Positions 25,998-35,772 of a stretch of 64,000 nucleotides of DNA are shown piece by piece. Positions within the stretch are counted from its first letter, which is position 1. Each line of letters begins with the position of its first letter. The stretch is from positions 1 through 64,000 of the forward strand of contig JAFGCY010000005.1 of the NCBI GenBank assembly GCA_016932385.1, written 5' to 3'. Both the position numbers and the translations under genes were made by a program. The notes under the pieces are model-generated. The model was not told where the DNA came from. It did not search any database and saw nothing but the letters and a program-made list of their open reading frames with translations. The stretch comes from a bacterium. GTDB taxonomy: Bacteria > 4484-113 > JAFGCY01.

Positions 25998-26765
25998 GTG
26001 CGGGCGTTGCGAGTAAGTATTGTGCTGATCTGGCTGGCTATCCCCATCGCCAGCTATTTCCTGGTGCAAGACGACTACGCGCACTATCACACGCAAAGCC
26101 GCGCGCAGCGCAAGGACTGCGAAAACCGCGCCGCCTTGTTAGGCCGCTACTGCCGGCTGTTCGCCAGCCGCGGTTCGCAGGTTCCGGCAATCACCGAGGG
26201 GGATTCGCGCCAGACCTGGCAAAGCCGCTGGAGTCAGATCTGCCGCGACTACCGCGATGAAAACAGCGGCTTGCGCCGTACCAAACCGGTCTATTACCCG
26301 ACGACCGACGCCAAGCTGTACGAGCTGGAGCAGCTGCTCGAAGACCAGCAGCAGGCGATTGAGCAGGCTGTCCGCGAGCGCAACGCCTTCAACCGCGCCG
26401 GCGGCGGCCTGGAACTGCTGTTCCAGGAAATCCACCGGGCCGCCGGGATCGCCGATTACTACCGCTCGATCGGCGCCTACGGAATTGCCGACTTGATCGA
26501 TGACGACGTCCGCGAAATGGAAAAGCAGTACCGCGAGCGTACGCGGGAGCGCAACCGGCGGCAGAACGCCATGGAGGACGCCTTGGCCGAGGCCAACGAC
26601 CTGCGCGAGCGTATTCTCGACGGGCTGGTGCAACTGAAGTTACTGATGGCAACCGATGCCAGTACCACCTATCCAGCCGAGCTTAGGCAGCGCTACCATG
26701 AGTTCAATCTGCGCCGCGAACTGCACGCGCTGTTAGGCCTGCCTTACAAGGAAGCCGCGCAATAA
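25998..26765 (+). CDS. Membrane-anchored coiled-coil protein, unknown
   Basis: 255 residues from GTG 25998. A single N-terminal hydrophobic segment (VSIVLIWLAIPIASYFLV) is followed by a hydrophilic region with long charged helices, including ELEQLLEDQQQAIEQAV and REMEKQYRERTRERNRRQNA, which look like coiled coil. Likely an inner-membrane protein with a periplasmic coiled-coil domain. No family recognised. Frames opening upstream (25899, 25977) would begin before the promoter box. Convergent with the SIR2-TPR gene, sharing a terminator region. Confidence 0.65.
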   Translation: MRALRVSIVLIWLAIPIASYFLVQDDYAHYHTQSRAQRKDCENRAALLGRYCRLFASRGSQVPAITEGDSRQTWQSRWSQICRDYRDENSGLRRTKPVYYPTTDAKLYELEQLLEDQQQAIEQAVRERNAFNRAGGGLELLFQEIHRAAGIADYYRSIGAYGIADLIDDDVREMEKQYRERTRERNRRQNAMEDALAEANDLRERILDGLVQLKLLMATDASTTYPAELRQRYHEFNLRRELHALLGLPYKEAAQ

Positions 26766-26794
26766 AAAAGCCGGCGGCCTTGGCGGCCACCGGC
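26764..26794 (-). terminator. Terminator of the SIR2-TPR gene
   Basis: Minus strand: GCCGG-x-GGCC stem, 5-nt loop, GGCC-x-CCGGC, followed by TTTTTTATT. It lies 22 nt after the stop at 26817. Confidence 0.75.
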
Positions 26795-26816
26795 TGGTTG
26801 GTTGCTTGGTTTGCGG

Positions 26817-29690
26817 TTAGAGTACCAGGCCGGCGAACTCCGGCGTACTGACGATTTCGTCCTTGAGCGTGGCGTCGATGGCGATCGCCCCGCGCAGCTT
26901 CTCCCGCGCCGACTCGATCTCACGCATCATGACGTAGGCCAGCGCTTGATCAACCATGAACCGCGGATTGCCGCGGAACTTGGTCAGCGCCAGATCGAAG
27001 ATCTCCAGCGCCTTGGTGTACTCCTTCTGCTTGACGACGCACAAGCCCTTGAAGTGCCAGGCCTGCCAGCGGTCCTCGTCCAAGCGGATCACGTTGTCGA
27101 AGTGGTCCACCGCCTTGGCGTACTGCTCCAGCTCGGCCAGCAACAGGCCGCGCAGGTAGAAGGCATCGGCATGGTTGGCATCCAGCTTCAGGCACTCGGC
27201 CAGCGCGTCGGAGGAGCCCAGCTGGTCGCCCAGCCCGTCCAGCGCGACGCCCTTCTGGTAATGAACCTCGGCGTTCTCCTTGTCGTAGCGCATCAGGTAC
27301 TTGATGCACTCCAGGGCTTCTTCGTAACGGTGCAGCTTGTTGAGGCACTTGGTCTTGTACAGCCAAGTCCGCAGATCGGTCCGCTGAACATCGAGCGCGT
27401 GGTCGTAGGCCGTCACCGCCGCCGTGAAATAGCGCTGCTGGGCGGGGATGTCCGTCGCGTCTTCACCGAGTCTGCGGTTCGCTTCACCCAGCTCGAACCA
27501 GCCGCGCAGGTCCTGCTCGTTGCGGTTCAGGAAGCGCGTCAGGAATTCGATCTCGCCCTCGTACATTTCCATCTCGCCCATCAGCAGGGCCTTCTTGTAC
27601 CAGACCATGTCGTAGTCGTCGTTCAGCGACAGCGACTTGTCGAAGGCGGCCATGGCGCCCTGCTTGTCACCCTGCTGGTAGAGAATGAGGGCTTTGTTGT
27701 ACCAGATCCGCGCATCTTCAGGGTTGCGCTCCAGGTACTTTTCGGTATAGGCCATTCCATCATCGAGCTGTTCAATACCGTAGAGAGCCAGGCCGTAGTT
27801 GGCCCAGGCCTCCTCGTCCTCGGGATTGGCGCTGAGGTATTCCTCGTAGCTTTCCACCGCGGCTTCGTACTGGCCGGTCATGACCTCGGAGATACCGCGC
27901 GACTTGAAGGACTCGTCGTCTTCCTGATTCAGGCTGATGCACATATCGAAGCTCAACAGCGCCTGGGTGTCCTGACCCATCTTGCCCATCAGGACGCCTT
28001 CGTTGTAAAACGACTCGAAGAGGCGCGGGTTGATCTCACGCGCGCGGTTGAAGGCGCGGATCGCGATCAGCGACCGGCCGTCGCGCTGGTGGCACAGGCC
28101 CAGGTTGTACCAGGCCAGGTGGTTGCCCGGGTTGATCTGTACGGCCTGCTGATAGGAGTCCCGCTCGACGGTATGCTCGCCCAGCTTGGCCGCGGCCAGG
28201 CCGCGGTTGTACCAGATGTAGTCCAGGTCGCCCTTGATTTCCAGCACCTGGTCGTACATCTTCATTTCCTGGGCGGGCTGGCCCTGGAAGTGATAACACA
28301 GCGCCTTGGCGATGTAGATCCCGACATCCTTGGGCGTGAAGCTGAGGGCGCGATCGAAGCTGGCCAGCGATTCCTCGTAGCGGCCGGTCTTATACTGCGC
28401 CCAGCCCAGGCCCCAGTCAACCATCGGGTTGTCGGGGAAGCGGCTGTGGACGTCTTTCAGCTTGACCTCGGCGTCCGCGTAATTTTCACTCTTGAGATCG
28501 TTGAAACAGTGATTGATCAGTTTGCGCTCGGCATCCTTGGCGGCGCGTTCCTTTTCTTCCTTCTTGCGGAACATCCCGCTGGAGTCCTGCTTCCAGGTTT
28601 CCAGGATCGTGTTGTAGTCCCTGACTAAAAAGCCCTCGTCGAGCAGATCGCGCTGCGCCAGATTGGCCAGGCCCGGAATGATCGCCTCGCGCGGCTTGCG
28701 CAGGTTACCGTAGCTCATCTTGTTAAAGCGCACGAAGGCCACCGACAGCTCTTCCTCGATGCTGGTGAAGTCCAACTGGCTGGCGATTTTCTCGAACAGG
28801 AAATCGGCATCCTCGGATTCGAAGATCCGGAAGTCCTTGCCCTTGTCCAGGCCGATCGCCATCAGGTCCGTGATCACCTCGGGAATATGCTTGGTATTGC
28901 CCTGGTAAGCCCAGTACAATCCGCCGTTGAGCACGTCCTCGTAGTCATGAACCAACTCCATCAGCATGTTCATGACCGAGTACTCGGTGCCGGAGTAGCC
29001 GATCACCATCAGGCCGGCGTTGGACATCGACTTGGCCAGGAAGTCCTTGAGATCGTCGTTGTGTTTGGCCATACCCTCGCGGAGGTAACGCACGTCGTAG
29101 CGGTCCAGGTCGCCGTGCAGCTTGACCACGTAGTTGTGGTCGAAGTCCTTGACCTCGCGCAACTGGTCCGGTCCCTTGATGGTAACGCAGTTCACTCCGC
29201 GCAGCCAGTAGAAAGCGTCCTCGGCCAAGGTGTCCCAGTTGGTCGTGTAACTCCGGTTGGCGAGCTTCTCTTCCTTGACGCCGATCGCGTACATCAACTG
29301 CGCCGGGCTGGGGAAGCGGCCGCGCATGTAGCGCTTGAACAGCTCCGTTCGCAGGTAGACGGAGGGATACTCCTTCTCCAACGCGGAGATGTAACCGAAG
29401 TTCGGATTGAACCACTTCTCGCGGGAGACCCATTCCTTCAGGTCATCGGCGCTCATCTGGCCCCGCTTGGCGGGGTTGGTCTTTTCGAAGACCTTGACGA
29501 TGATCTCGTCGATGATCAGCTGGGACAACGGCACCCCCGCAGAAGCCGACATTCCCGCGCCGAACAAAAACTGGAATTTCTTCGGCTGTGCGAAGAATTT
29601 TTCCAGGATTTCGTCCTGGGTCACAATTGCTTCGTTCAGCACGTCCTTGCGGTCGCGCGTCTCCACCTTGATTCGACGACGAATCGACAT
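26817..29690 (-). CDS. SIR2-domain protein with about 15 TPR repeats
   Basis: 957 residues. Residues about 35-310 form a SIR2-like Rossmann domain: FLFGAGMSASAGVPLSQLI (42-60; GAG.S...G.P), TTNWD (149-153, Asn151), KLHGD (190-194, His192) and GYSGTE (231-236). Asn and His are the NAD-cleaving residues in bacterial SIR2 effectors, so the site looks intact. No deacetylase zinc finger. From about 395 to 945 some fifteen tandem TPR units follow (for example WYNRGLAAAKLGEHTVERDS, SFDRALSFTPKD). No P-loop NTPase lies between, unlike SIR2-STAND proteins. Base composition is host-like. A NAD-consuming sensor-effector is plausible; a housekeeping role is the alternative. Confidence 0.85.
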   Translation of the reverse strand: MSIRRRIKVETRDRKDVLNEAIVTQDEILEKFFAQPKKFQFLFGAGMSASAGVPLSQLIIDEIIVKVFEKTNPAKRGQMSADDLKEWVSREKWFNPNFGYISALEKEYPSVYLRTELFKRYMRGRFPSPAQLMYAIGVKEEKLANRSYTTNWDTLAEDAFYWLRGVNCVTIKGPDQLREVKDFDHNYVVKLHGDLDRYDVRYLREGMAKHNDDLKDFLAKSMSNAGLMVIGYSGTEYSVMNMLMELVHDYEDVLNGGLYWAYQGNTKHIPEVITDLMAIGLDKGKDFRIFESEDADFLFEKIASQLDFTSIEEELSVAFVRFNKMSYGNLRKPREAIIPGLANLAQRDLLDEGFLVRDYNTILETWKQDSSGMFRKKEEKERAAKDAERKLINHCFNDLKSENYADAEVKLKDVHSRFPDNPMVDWGLGWAQYKTGRYEESLASFDRALSFTPKDVGIYIAKALCYHFQGQPAQEMKMYDQVLEIKGDLDYIWYNRGLAAAKLGEHTVERDSYQQAVQINPGNHLAWYNLGLCHQRDGRSLIAIRAFNRAREINPRLFESFYNEGVLMGKMGQDTQALLSFDMCISLNQEDDESFKSRGISEVMTGQYEAAVESYEEYLSANPEDEEAWANYGLALYGIEQLDDGMAYTEKYLERNPEDARIWYNKALILYQQGDKQGAMAAFDKSLSLNDDYDMVWYKKALLMGEMEMYEGEIEFLTRFLNRNEQDLRGWFELGEANRRLGEDATDIPAQQRYFTAAVTAYDHALDVQRTDLRTWLYKTKCLNKLHRYEEALECIKYLMRYDKENAEVHYQKGVALDGLGDQLGSSDALAECLKLDANHADAFYLRGLLLAELEQYAKAVDHFDNVIRLDEDRWQAWHFKGLCVVKQKEYTKALEIFDLALTKFRGNPRFMVDQALAYVMMREIESAREKLRGAIAIDATLKDEIVSTPEFAGLVL

Positions 29691-29772
29691 CGAGGAACCC
29701 CTTGTATGACCTTATATTAATGGCTTTGCGAAAAGCTCGGTGATTATAACAAACACCCGCCCGATGACGCTT

Positions 29773-29778
29773 TATAAT
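29773..29778 (+). promoter_or_regulatory. -10 box of rsmD, leaderless
   Basis: TATAAT, perfect consensus, exactly 6 nt before GTG 29785. Confidence 0.65.
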
Positions 29779-29784
29779 CTTAAG

Positions 29785-30375
29785 GTGCGCATTATCGCAG
29801 GCGAGTTGAAGGGCCGGGAAGTCTCGCCGCCGCGCGGCAGCAAAAGCCGCCCGGCCACCGGGCTGGTCCGCGAAACCGTCATGAGCATCTTCACGACGGC
29901 CCGCCTGCAAGCGGGACCGTTTCTGGACCTCTGCGCCGGCAGCGGGCTGGTCGGGCTGGAAGCTTTGAGCCGCGGCGCCCCACACGTCGTGTTCGTCGAA
30001 ACCGACGCACGGACGGCCGGCCACCTGAAAAAGACGATCCACGACTGGGATTTACTTCAGCGGGCCACCATCCTGAAACTGGATGCCCGCCGGTGTTACA
30101 AAGCCGTGACCAGAAGCCTGGCAGGCCGACCGGCGGCCTGCGCTTTTCTCGATCCGCCGTTCATCCGCGGTATGGCCGGCGATCTATTGGAGCATTTCGG
30201 TCGTAATAGTGAAATCCTCAGTCCCGACGGGCGCTTGCTGGTGCGGGCTGTCGAACCACTCAGCCCGCATGTCATGGGGCTGACGCAGCTGTCGCAACGC
30301 CAGCTGAATCGAGCTTGGCTAGCCGAGTATCAATGCAATCCCGCTGATCAGGAGGCGAATGATGCCGACCAATGA
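29785..30375 (+). CDS. rsmD: 16S rRNA (guanine966-N2)-methyltransferase RsmD
   Basis: 196 residues. Starting at GTG 29785 gives VRIIAGELKGRE, the conserved N-terminus of the family. Next come GSKSRPATGLVRETVMSI, the SAM loop FLDLCAGSGLVGLEALSRGA, VFVETDA, and the N6/N2 methyltransferase signature AFLDPPF. Its end overlaps the next gene by 17 bp, so the two are probably cotranscribed. Confidence 0.92.
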   Translation: MRIIAGELKGREVSPPRGSKSRPATGLVRETVMSIFTTARLQAGPFLDLCAGSGLVGLEALSRGAPHVVFVETDARTAGHLKKTIHDWDLLQRATILKLDARRCYKAVTRSLAGRPAACAFLDPPFIRGMAGDLLEHFGRNSEILSPDGRLLVRAVEPLSPHVMGLTQLSQRQLNRAWLAEYQCNPADQEANDADQ

Positions 30376-31048
30376 GCTGACGATTCCGGAGCAAATCGTG
30401 GTTTGGGAGCGGGTCATGTCCAATGCCAAGTACCAGCGGGAACTGGCCGATCCGCAGCTGACGGCCCGCGTGAATCCTCCGGCGAATCGGATGCTCAAGG
30501 CCCTGGACATCGGCTGCGGCTGGGGCCGCCACCTGGTCTGGCTGGCCCAGCAGGGGTGGCGGGCGACCGGTGTGGACTGGACGCACGCAGCGGTCCGCCA
30601 GACGCGCCAGCGGCTCGAGCAATTGCATCTGACCGCCCAGGTGATCAAGGCCGATTTGCGGCGGTTACCGTTCCAGGACGCCGAATACCAGGTCATCGTC
30701 GCCGTCGACGTGCTGCAGCACGGGCGGTTGGCGGAATTCAAACGGGCGCTGACCGAGATCAAGCGCGTACTGCGCGTCGGCGGCCAGGCTATCTTCAACA
30801 TTCCATCGGAACGCAATGCCCCCAGCGAATACGCCGGCACCTGGCCCGAGGAGCGCACGGTGATCATCGGCAACGGAGCCGAGGCTGGCTTGCCGCATCA
30901 CTTCTTCACGGAAGTGGAAATCCGCACGGTGGCTCGGATGTTCCGCCACGTTGATGTCAACGCCGTGGTCGAGCCCTTGCCGGCCGGATTCGCGCCCCTG
31001 CATAAAACCCACGTCAATGAGTGGTTCTGGGTTACGCTGACAGGTTAA
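30359..31048 (+). CDS. Class I SAM-dependent methyltransferase
   Basis: 229 residues. AGGAGG lies 4-9 nt before ATG 30359. The Rossmann SAM site is LKALDIGCGWGRHLVWLAQQG, followed by ATGVDWT, VIKADLRRLPFQDAEYQVIV and a RVLRVGGQAIFNIP strand, the type-11 (ubiE-like) pattern. The substrate is not identifiable. It overlaps rsmD by 17 bp and is translationally coupled to it. Confidence 0.8.
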   Translation: MMPTNELTIPEQIVVWERVMSNAKYQRELADPQLTARVNPPANRMLKALDIGCGWGRHLVWLAQQGWRATGVDWTHAAVRQTRQRLEQLHLTAQVIKADLRRLPFQDAEYQVIVAVDVLQHGRLAEFKRALTEIKRVLRVGGQAIFNIPSERNAPSEYAGTWPEERTVIIGNGAEAGLPHHFFTEVEIRTVARMFRHVDVNAVVEPLPAGFAPLHKTHVNEWFWVTLTG

Positions 31049-31193
31049 GCCCAACTGAAATCCTGCCCAACCGAGTAAAGTCGTTCTTAAATCACAGGCC
31101 CGGGCAGGCCTAAGGCTACCAAGACCTTTTTTTTCTGATACGATTCAATTAAGCCATCGAAATCCTGTGGCAGCACCAGCGGTGACCCACGCA

Positions 31194-34100
31194 ATGAATC
31201 AAGCGACCCGACGCGGCAGCTCTCTGGCAACCAGGACCGTGATAATCATCCTGGCCGTGCTGCTCGGTTATATCCTGATCTGTTTCCTGACGCTACGCTA
31301 CGTTTTGTTCTCCAATATCGCCGAAATGGAGCAGCGCGTCGCGCAACGCGAGGCACTGCAATGCCAGCGTGCACTGGCCAATGAAACGGACCGGATCAGG
31401 ATCAACTGCAAGGACTGGGCGTTTTGGGACGACTCATTTGCCTACCTGGGCGGCACCTATCCGGATTTTGCCGAGAAAAACCTGCCGATCACTACGTTTG
31501 AAATCCTGCAACTCAACCTGATTGCCTATGTTGATCTGGATCAGAGAATCGCCTGGGCCCAAACCGTCAAGCTGACCGAAGTGGACGGCGAGTTGGTCGC
31601 CAAGGAAACCCATTGTCCGGTGGTTACTGCCGAAGCATGGCCGTATCCGGACCTTGCTTTTGACTTCACTGACCCATCCGCCAGCATTCTGGGGATTACC
31701 GAAACCGAACACGGACCAATGATTGTCGCCGGCCTGCCAATCCTGACCTCCGACCAAACAGGCCCCAGCCGCGGCGCGCTGTACATGGGCCGCCTGCTGG
31801 ACTCCGGCACGCTGGGCAAGCTGAGTATGCTCGCCGGCGATGAGTTCACGATTCTCGAAGCACCGCCGGACTTCATAACGGTGGAACAGGATGGCGCGGT
31901 ACACAGGTTGGCCTCGGGGCAGCGTTACTGGATAACGCATACTGATTCGCGCATGATGCGGGCAATAGTCGAATTGCCGGTGATCGGCGCTAGCCATGAG
32001 TACTACATCGATGCCAGCATGCCCAGGCTGGGGCAGGCGGAGGGAAACCGCGCCCTGGGCTACGCCATCCTGGCCGTCACGCTGGGAGGATTGCTGCTGT
32101 CGGCGGTGGCGGTGCTCATGTTGCGGATCATGGTCACGGGACCGGTGTCCATGCTGGCCTACGACATACACAAGCTTGAGCAGATCGAACAGCCCACGGC
32201 CGTGATCAAATATGGCCCGGGCGAAATCGGGTTCCTGGCCGGCGAGTTCAGCCGCGTGTTTCACAGCCTGGCGGAAACCCGCCGGCAGCTGGAAGAGAAG
32301 TCCAAGGAGTATTCACACATTCTGCAGAACATCGGCGAGGGTATCATTGTCACCGCCCACTCGCCTAACGATGACGATATGCTGATCATCTTCGCCAATC
32401 CGACGGCCGAGAAGCTGTTCGGAGTTACCAGTGGAGAGCTGGTCGGGCAGAGCCTGCGACGGTTTGTGCCGGCAGACCAGCAAGAAGTATTCCAAGGCGA
32501 ACTGGCCAAGCGCCAGCAGCACGAAAGCAACACCTACGAAATGGAGATCGTGCGGCGCAATGGTGAACGCCGGTCCGTCGTGATCTCCGCCTCCCCCCGC
32601 CTGAGTGACGCCGGTGATTACATCGGTTCGTTCAGCATCCTCTTCGACATCACCGACCGCGTCGCGCAAGAAAAGCAGATGCGGCTGACCCAGTTCAGCG
32701 TCGACCGCGCGCCCGACAGCGCGTTCTGGTTGAATGCCGACGGCGACATCATTTACGTCAACGACGCCGCCTGCAAGTCCACCGGCTACACCCGGGAGGA
32801 GCTGCTGGCGATGAGCATCCTGGACATCGATCGGAACTTCTCGCCAGCAGACTGGCGCGAGCTCTGGGCCCGTTCGGTGGTCAGCACGAAACCGATTATC
32901 GAAACCACCCACACCGGCAAGGACGGCACACAGATCCCCGTCGAAATCACGGCCAACCACGTCGAATTCGGCGGCCAGATTTACAACTGCACGTTCGCCC
33001 GCGATATCACACAGCGCAAGCAGGCTGAGGAGGAACTGAAAGCCAGCGAGGAGCGCTTCCGGCTGGCCCTGGTCGACTCGCCGCTGCCGATCATGATCCA
33101 CGCCGAGGACGGTGAAGTCGTCCAACTGAGCCGGCGCTGGACCGAGTTGTCCGGCTATGACGACTCGGCGCTGGCGACATTGGCGGACTGGGTCCACCGG
33201 GCCTTCGGCGCCCAGGCTGGCCTGGAATTGGCCGAATACGCCAAGCTGTTCGCGACCGGGCAGCGCTACGAGGGCGTGCGCGAAATCATCACCGCCGGCG
33301 GAGAAGTCCTGCGCTGGGAGTTCAGCTCGGCGCTGATCGGCCGGCTGCCAGACGGCCGGCGCCTGGCGATCAGTACGGCGATGGACGTCACCGCGCGCGA
33401 GCGCCTGGAGCAGCAGCTGCGCCAGTCGCAGAAGATGGAGGCGCTGGGCGTCCTGGCCGGCGGCATCGCCCACGACTTCAACAACATGTTGTTCGCGATC
33501 CTCGGCAACGCCGACCTGGCCGCCGACGCCATCCCCAGCGGCGATCCGGCCCATGTCAGCCTGCGCGAGATCATCACCGCCACCCAGCGCGCCACCGAGT
33601 TGGTGCGCCAGATCCTGGCCTTCGCCCGCCAGTCCGAGCGCACGCGCCAGCAGGTCGACGTCGTACCGCTGGCCCAGGAGGCCGTGCGCCTGGTCCGCGC
33701 CACGCTGCCGGCCAACATCGAGATCGAGCAGCATTACCACCTGGAATCGGCGCCGGTCCTGGCCGACCCGTCGGAGATCCACCAGGTGCTGATGAACCTC
33801 TGCACCAACAGCGGCCAGGAAATGCTGGAGCACGGCGGGCGGCTGTCGATCGACGTCGGCGCCTACGCGGTCACAGCGGATACCGAAGCCCCGCCGGCCA
33901 GCCTGGCCCCCGGCGATTACGTGCTGATCACCGTCAGCGACACCGGTCGCGGCATCCCCGCGGAGATGCGCGACCGGATCTTCGAGCCGTTCTTCACCAC
34001 CAAGGGCGTCGGCCAGGGCACCGGCATGGGGCTGGCCGTGGTGCACGGCATCATCGCCGACCTCCAGGGCGCGATCACCGTCGAAAGCCCGCCGGGCCTG

Positions 34101-34571
34101 GGCGCGCGGTTTTCGATCTACATCCCGCGGAGCTCCGCCGCCACCGCCGTCGAGCCGCCGCACGTCGAACACCTGCCCACCGGCACCGAGCGTGTGCTGA
34201 TGATCGACGACGAGGAGGCGATCGGCCGCGTCGTCAATCACGTGCTGACCGGCCTGGGCTACACCGTCGAGACCCACGACAATCCCGCCGAGGCGCTGGC
34301 CTGCTACCGCTCCAGCGAAGAGGGCTACGACTTGGTGATCACCGACCAGTCGATGCCGCACCTGACCGGCGCCGAACTGGCGCGCCAGATCCTGGCCGAG
34401 CGGCCCGAGCAGAAGATCATGCTCTGCACGGGCTACAGCCAGGTGATGCCCGAGGAGCGCGCGCTGGCCCAGGGCATCAGCGCCTACCTGCTCAAGCCGC
34501 TGGACCGCGCCACGCTGGCCACCAAGGTGCGCGAGGTGCTGGACCGCGGCCAAACCCCCGCCGGCGTTTAA
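31194..34571 (+). CDS. Hybrid sensor histidine kinase (CHASE4, HAMP, PAS x3, HisKA, HATPase, REC)
   Basis: 1125 residues. Order: first membrane helix (VIIILAVLLGYILICFLTL), a periplasmic CHASE4-like domain of about 250 residues with NCKDWAFWDDSFAY, a second membrane helix (AILAVTLGGLLLSAVAVLML), HAMP, three PAS units (for example GDYIGSFSILFDITDRV, and FARDITQRKQAEEEL), HisKA with GGIAHDFNNML (His760), HATPase with DTGRGIPAEMRDRIFEPFFT and GTGMGLAVVHGI, then a receiver with acidic DDEE, Asp1051 in DLVITDQSMP and LLKPLD. Phosphorelay from His to the attached Asp is likely; no output regulator is adjacent. GTG 31167 is an alternative start. Confidence 0.92.
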   Translation: MNQATRRGSSLATRTVIIILAVLLGYILICFLTLRYVLFSNIAEMEQRVAQREALQCQRALANETDRIRINCKDWAFWDDSFAYLGGTYPDFAEKNLPITTFEILQLNLIAYVDLDQRIAWAQTVKLTEVDGELVAKETHCPVVTAEAWPYPDLAFDFTDPSASILGITETEHGPMIVAGLPILTSDQTGPSRGALYMGRLLDSGTLGKLSMLAGDEFTILEAPPDFITVEQDGAVHRLASGQRYWITHTDSRMMRAIVELPVIGASHEYYIDASMPRLGQAEGNRALGYAILAVTLGGLLLSAVAVLMLRIMVTGPVSMLAYDIHKLEQIEQPTAVIKYGPGEIGFLAGEFSRVFHSLAETRRQLEEKSKEYSHILQNIGEGIIVTAHSPNDDDMLIIFANPTAEKLFGVTSGELVGQSLRRFVPADQQEVFQGELAKRQQHESNTYEMEIVRRNGERRSVVISASPRLSDAGDYIGSFSILFDITDRVAQEKQMRLTQFSVDRAPDSAFWLNADGDIIYVNDAACKSTGYTREELLAMSILDIDRNFSPADWRELWARSVVSTKPIIETTHTGKDGTQIPVEITANHVEFGGQIYNCTFARDITQRKQAEEELKASEERFRLALVDSPLPIMIHAEDGEVVQLSRRWTELSGYDDSALATLADWVHRAFGAQAGLELAEYAKLFATGQRYEGVREIITAGGEVLRWEFSSALIGRLPDGRRLAISTAMDVTARERLEQQLRQSQKMEALGVLAGGIAHDFNNMLFAILGNADLAADAIPSGDPAHVSLREIITATQRATELVRQILAFARQSERTRQQVDVVPLAQEAVRLVRATLPANIEIEQHYHLESAPVLADPSEIHQVLMNLCTNSGQEMLEHGGRLSIDVGAYAVTADTEAPPASLAPGDYVLITVSDTGRGIPAEMRDRIFEPFFTTKGVGQGTGMGLAVVHGIIADLQGAITVESPPGLGARFSIYIPRSSAATAVEPPHVEHLPTGTERVLMIDDEEAIGRVVNHVLTGLGYTVETHDNPAEALACYRSSEEGYDLVITDQSMPHLTGAELARQILAERPEQKIMLCTGYSQVMPEERALAQGISAYLLKPLDRATLATKVREVLDRGQTPAGV

Positions 34572-34601
34572 CTGCCGGCCCGCGTCGGCGGATTATTAAG
34601 C

Positions 34602-35738
34602 ATGGGACAAGTCAAGGGCGTGATCGTTGTCGTAATCCTGCTGGCGATCCTGGGGACGGTGGGGCAATCCGCCCGCGCGGAACCAGCGGGCGATGCCGCC
34701 GAGGCGGGCTATGTGCTGGCCTACCTGAACGGATTCACCATCGGGCCGGTCGATCCACCCGACTCCTACGATCCTGCCAAACTCCCCGTGTTCGAATACT
34801 CCAGCCAGCCGCAGTACATGCCGGACTGGTTCGGCTTCTACACGCGCGGCCTGGTTTCCGCCGGCGGGGCGGTCGAGCTGGTCTTCGCCACCGGCGCGCC
34901 GCATGTGCCCCGCGGAATACCGGAGCAGTGCAGCTGCCGGCTGGAGCTGATCGATCCGTATTGCTCGGGCGAACCGCTGGCGATCGAACGCGCGGCGGAT
35001 TCCGAGCTGCGGCTGGATTGCGCGCTGGTGGTGAGTTATACCAACGTGCTTGATTCGTGGCCAAACCGTGTTGACACGACGGACCGGCTGCTGTTCATCC
35101 CCGCCGGCAACCTGCCGGACACCAAGCCGCTGATCGCCGCGCTCGATCCGGTCTACCTGGCGGAGCTGCCGGCAATGCTCTATCCGGAGCTGTTCCTCGA
35201 CTTCGCCGACGATAGTGCCGGCGTGACGCTTCTCGCGGAGTATTACGGTATGCGCTGGGCGGAGCGCGAACGGGATCTGCGCTACGTTACGGACCGCGGC
35301 AGCATGTTCTTCAGCGAGTGGCCGTACGTCGGTGAGCCGCATATCGCCGTCATGCAGGCGAGCGGCGACGACGGGCGCGCGGCGATTACTACGCTCCTTA
35401 CCGCGCTGTTCGCCGCCGCCAAGCGCTCGCCCAACGTAGCGCCCTGGTACGCCGCGCTGCCGGACTATGTCGAGCTGGATTGCACGCCGGCCCAGCTCCT
35501 CGGCCTCCGGCGCGTCACGCGGCGCGGCGGCGATGGCGCGGAGGATCCGGCGGCCCAGGACCCGAAGTTGTCCGTGTACGCTGATTTGTTCCCGCCCGCG
35601 CCCGGCACGTCCGTGGAATTGCTGGCGCCGGGAGACTTCCTCGCCGGGCTGACGGCGCTCAGCAACTGGGTGGTCATCGCGCTCTCTGACGCCGACGGCC
35701 GCGTCCACCTGCAGTTCTACCCGGGCCTCGCGAAGTAG
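34602..35738 (+). CDS. Secreted protein of unknown function
   Basis: 378 residues. A signal peptide (VKGVIVVVILLAILGTVGQSARA) is followed by a soluble domain rich in acidic residues and Pro, with paired cysteines in EQCSCRLELIDPYC. No family recognised. It starts 30 nt after the histidine kinase stop in the same direction, so it could be cotranscribed with it. Confidence 0.65.
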   Translation: MGQVKGVIVVVILLAILGTVGQSARAEPAGDAAEAGYVLAYLNGFTIGPVDPPDSYDPAKLPVFEYSSQPQYMPDWFGFYTRGLVSAGGAVELVFATGAPHVPRGIPEQCSCRLELIDPYCSGEPLAIERAADSELRLDCALVVSYTNVLDSWPNRVDTTDRLLFIPAGNLPDTKPLIAALDPVYLAELPAMLYPELFLDFADDSAGVTLLAEYYGMRWAERERDLRYVTDRGSMFFSEWPYVGEPHIAVMQASGDDGRAAITTLLTALFAAAKRSPNVAPWYAALPDYVELDCTPAQLLGLRRVTRRGGDGAEDPAAQDPKLSVYADLFPPAPGTSVELLAPGDFLAGLTALSNWVVIALSDADGRVHLQFYPGLAK

Positions 35739-35772
35739 CCACGCCCTGGCGCGGCGGATCACGAGCGCCGGA

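Noticed and set aside
26802-28628. A 608-codon plus-strand frame opposite the TPR array
   Set aside because: Periodic hydrophobic text arises from the complement of TPR codons; the minus frame has clear SIR2 and TPR motifs.
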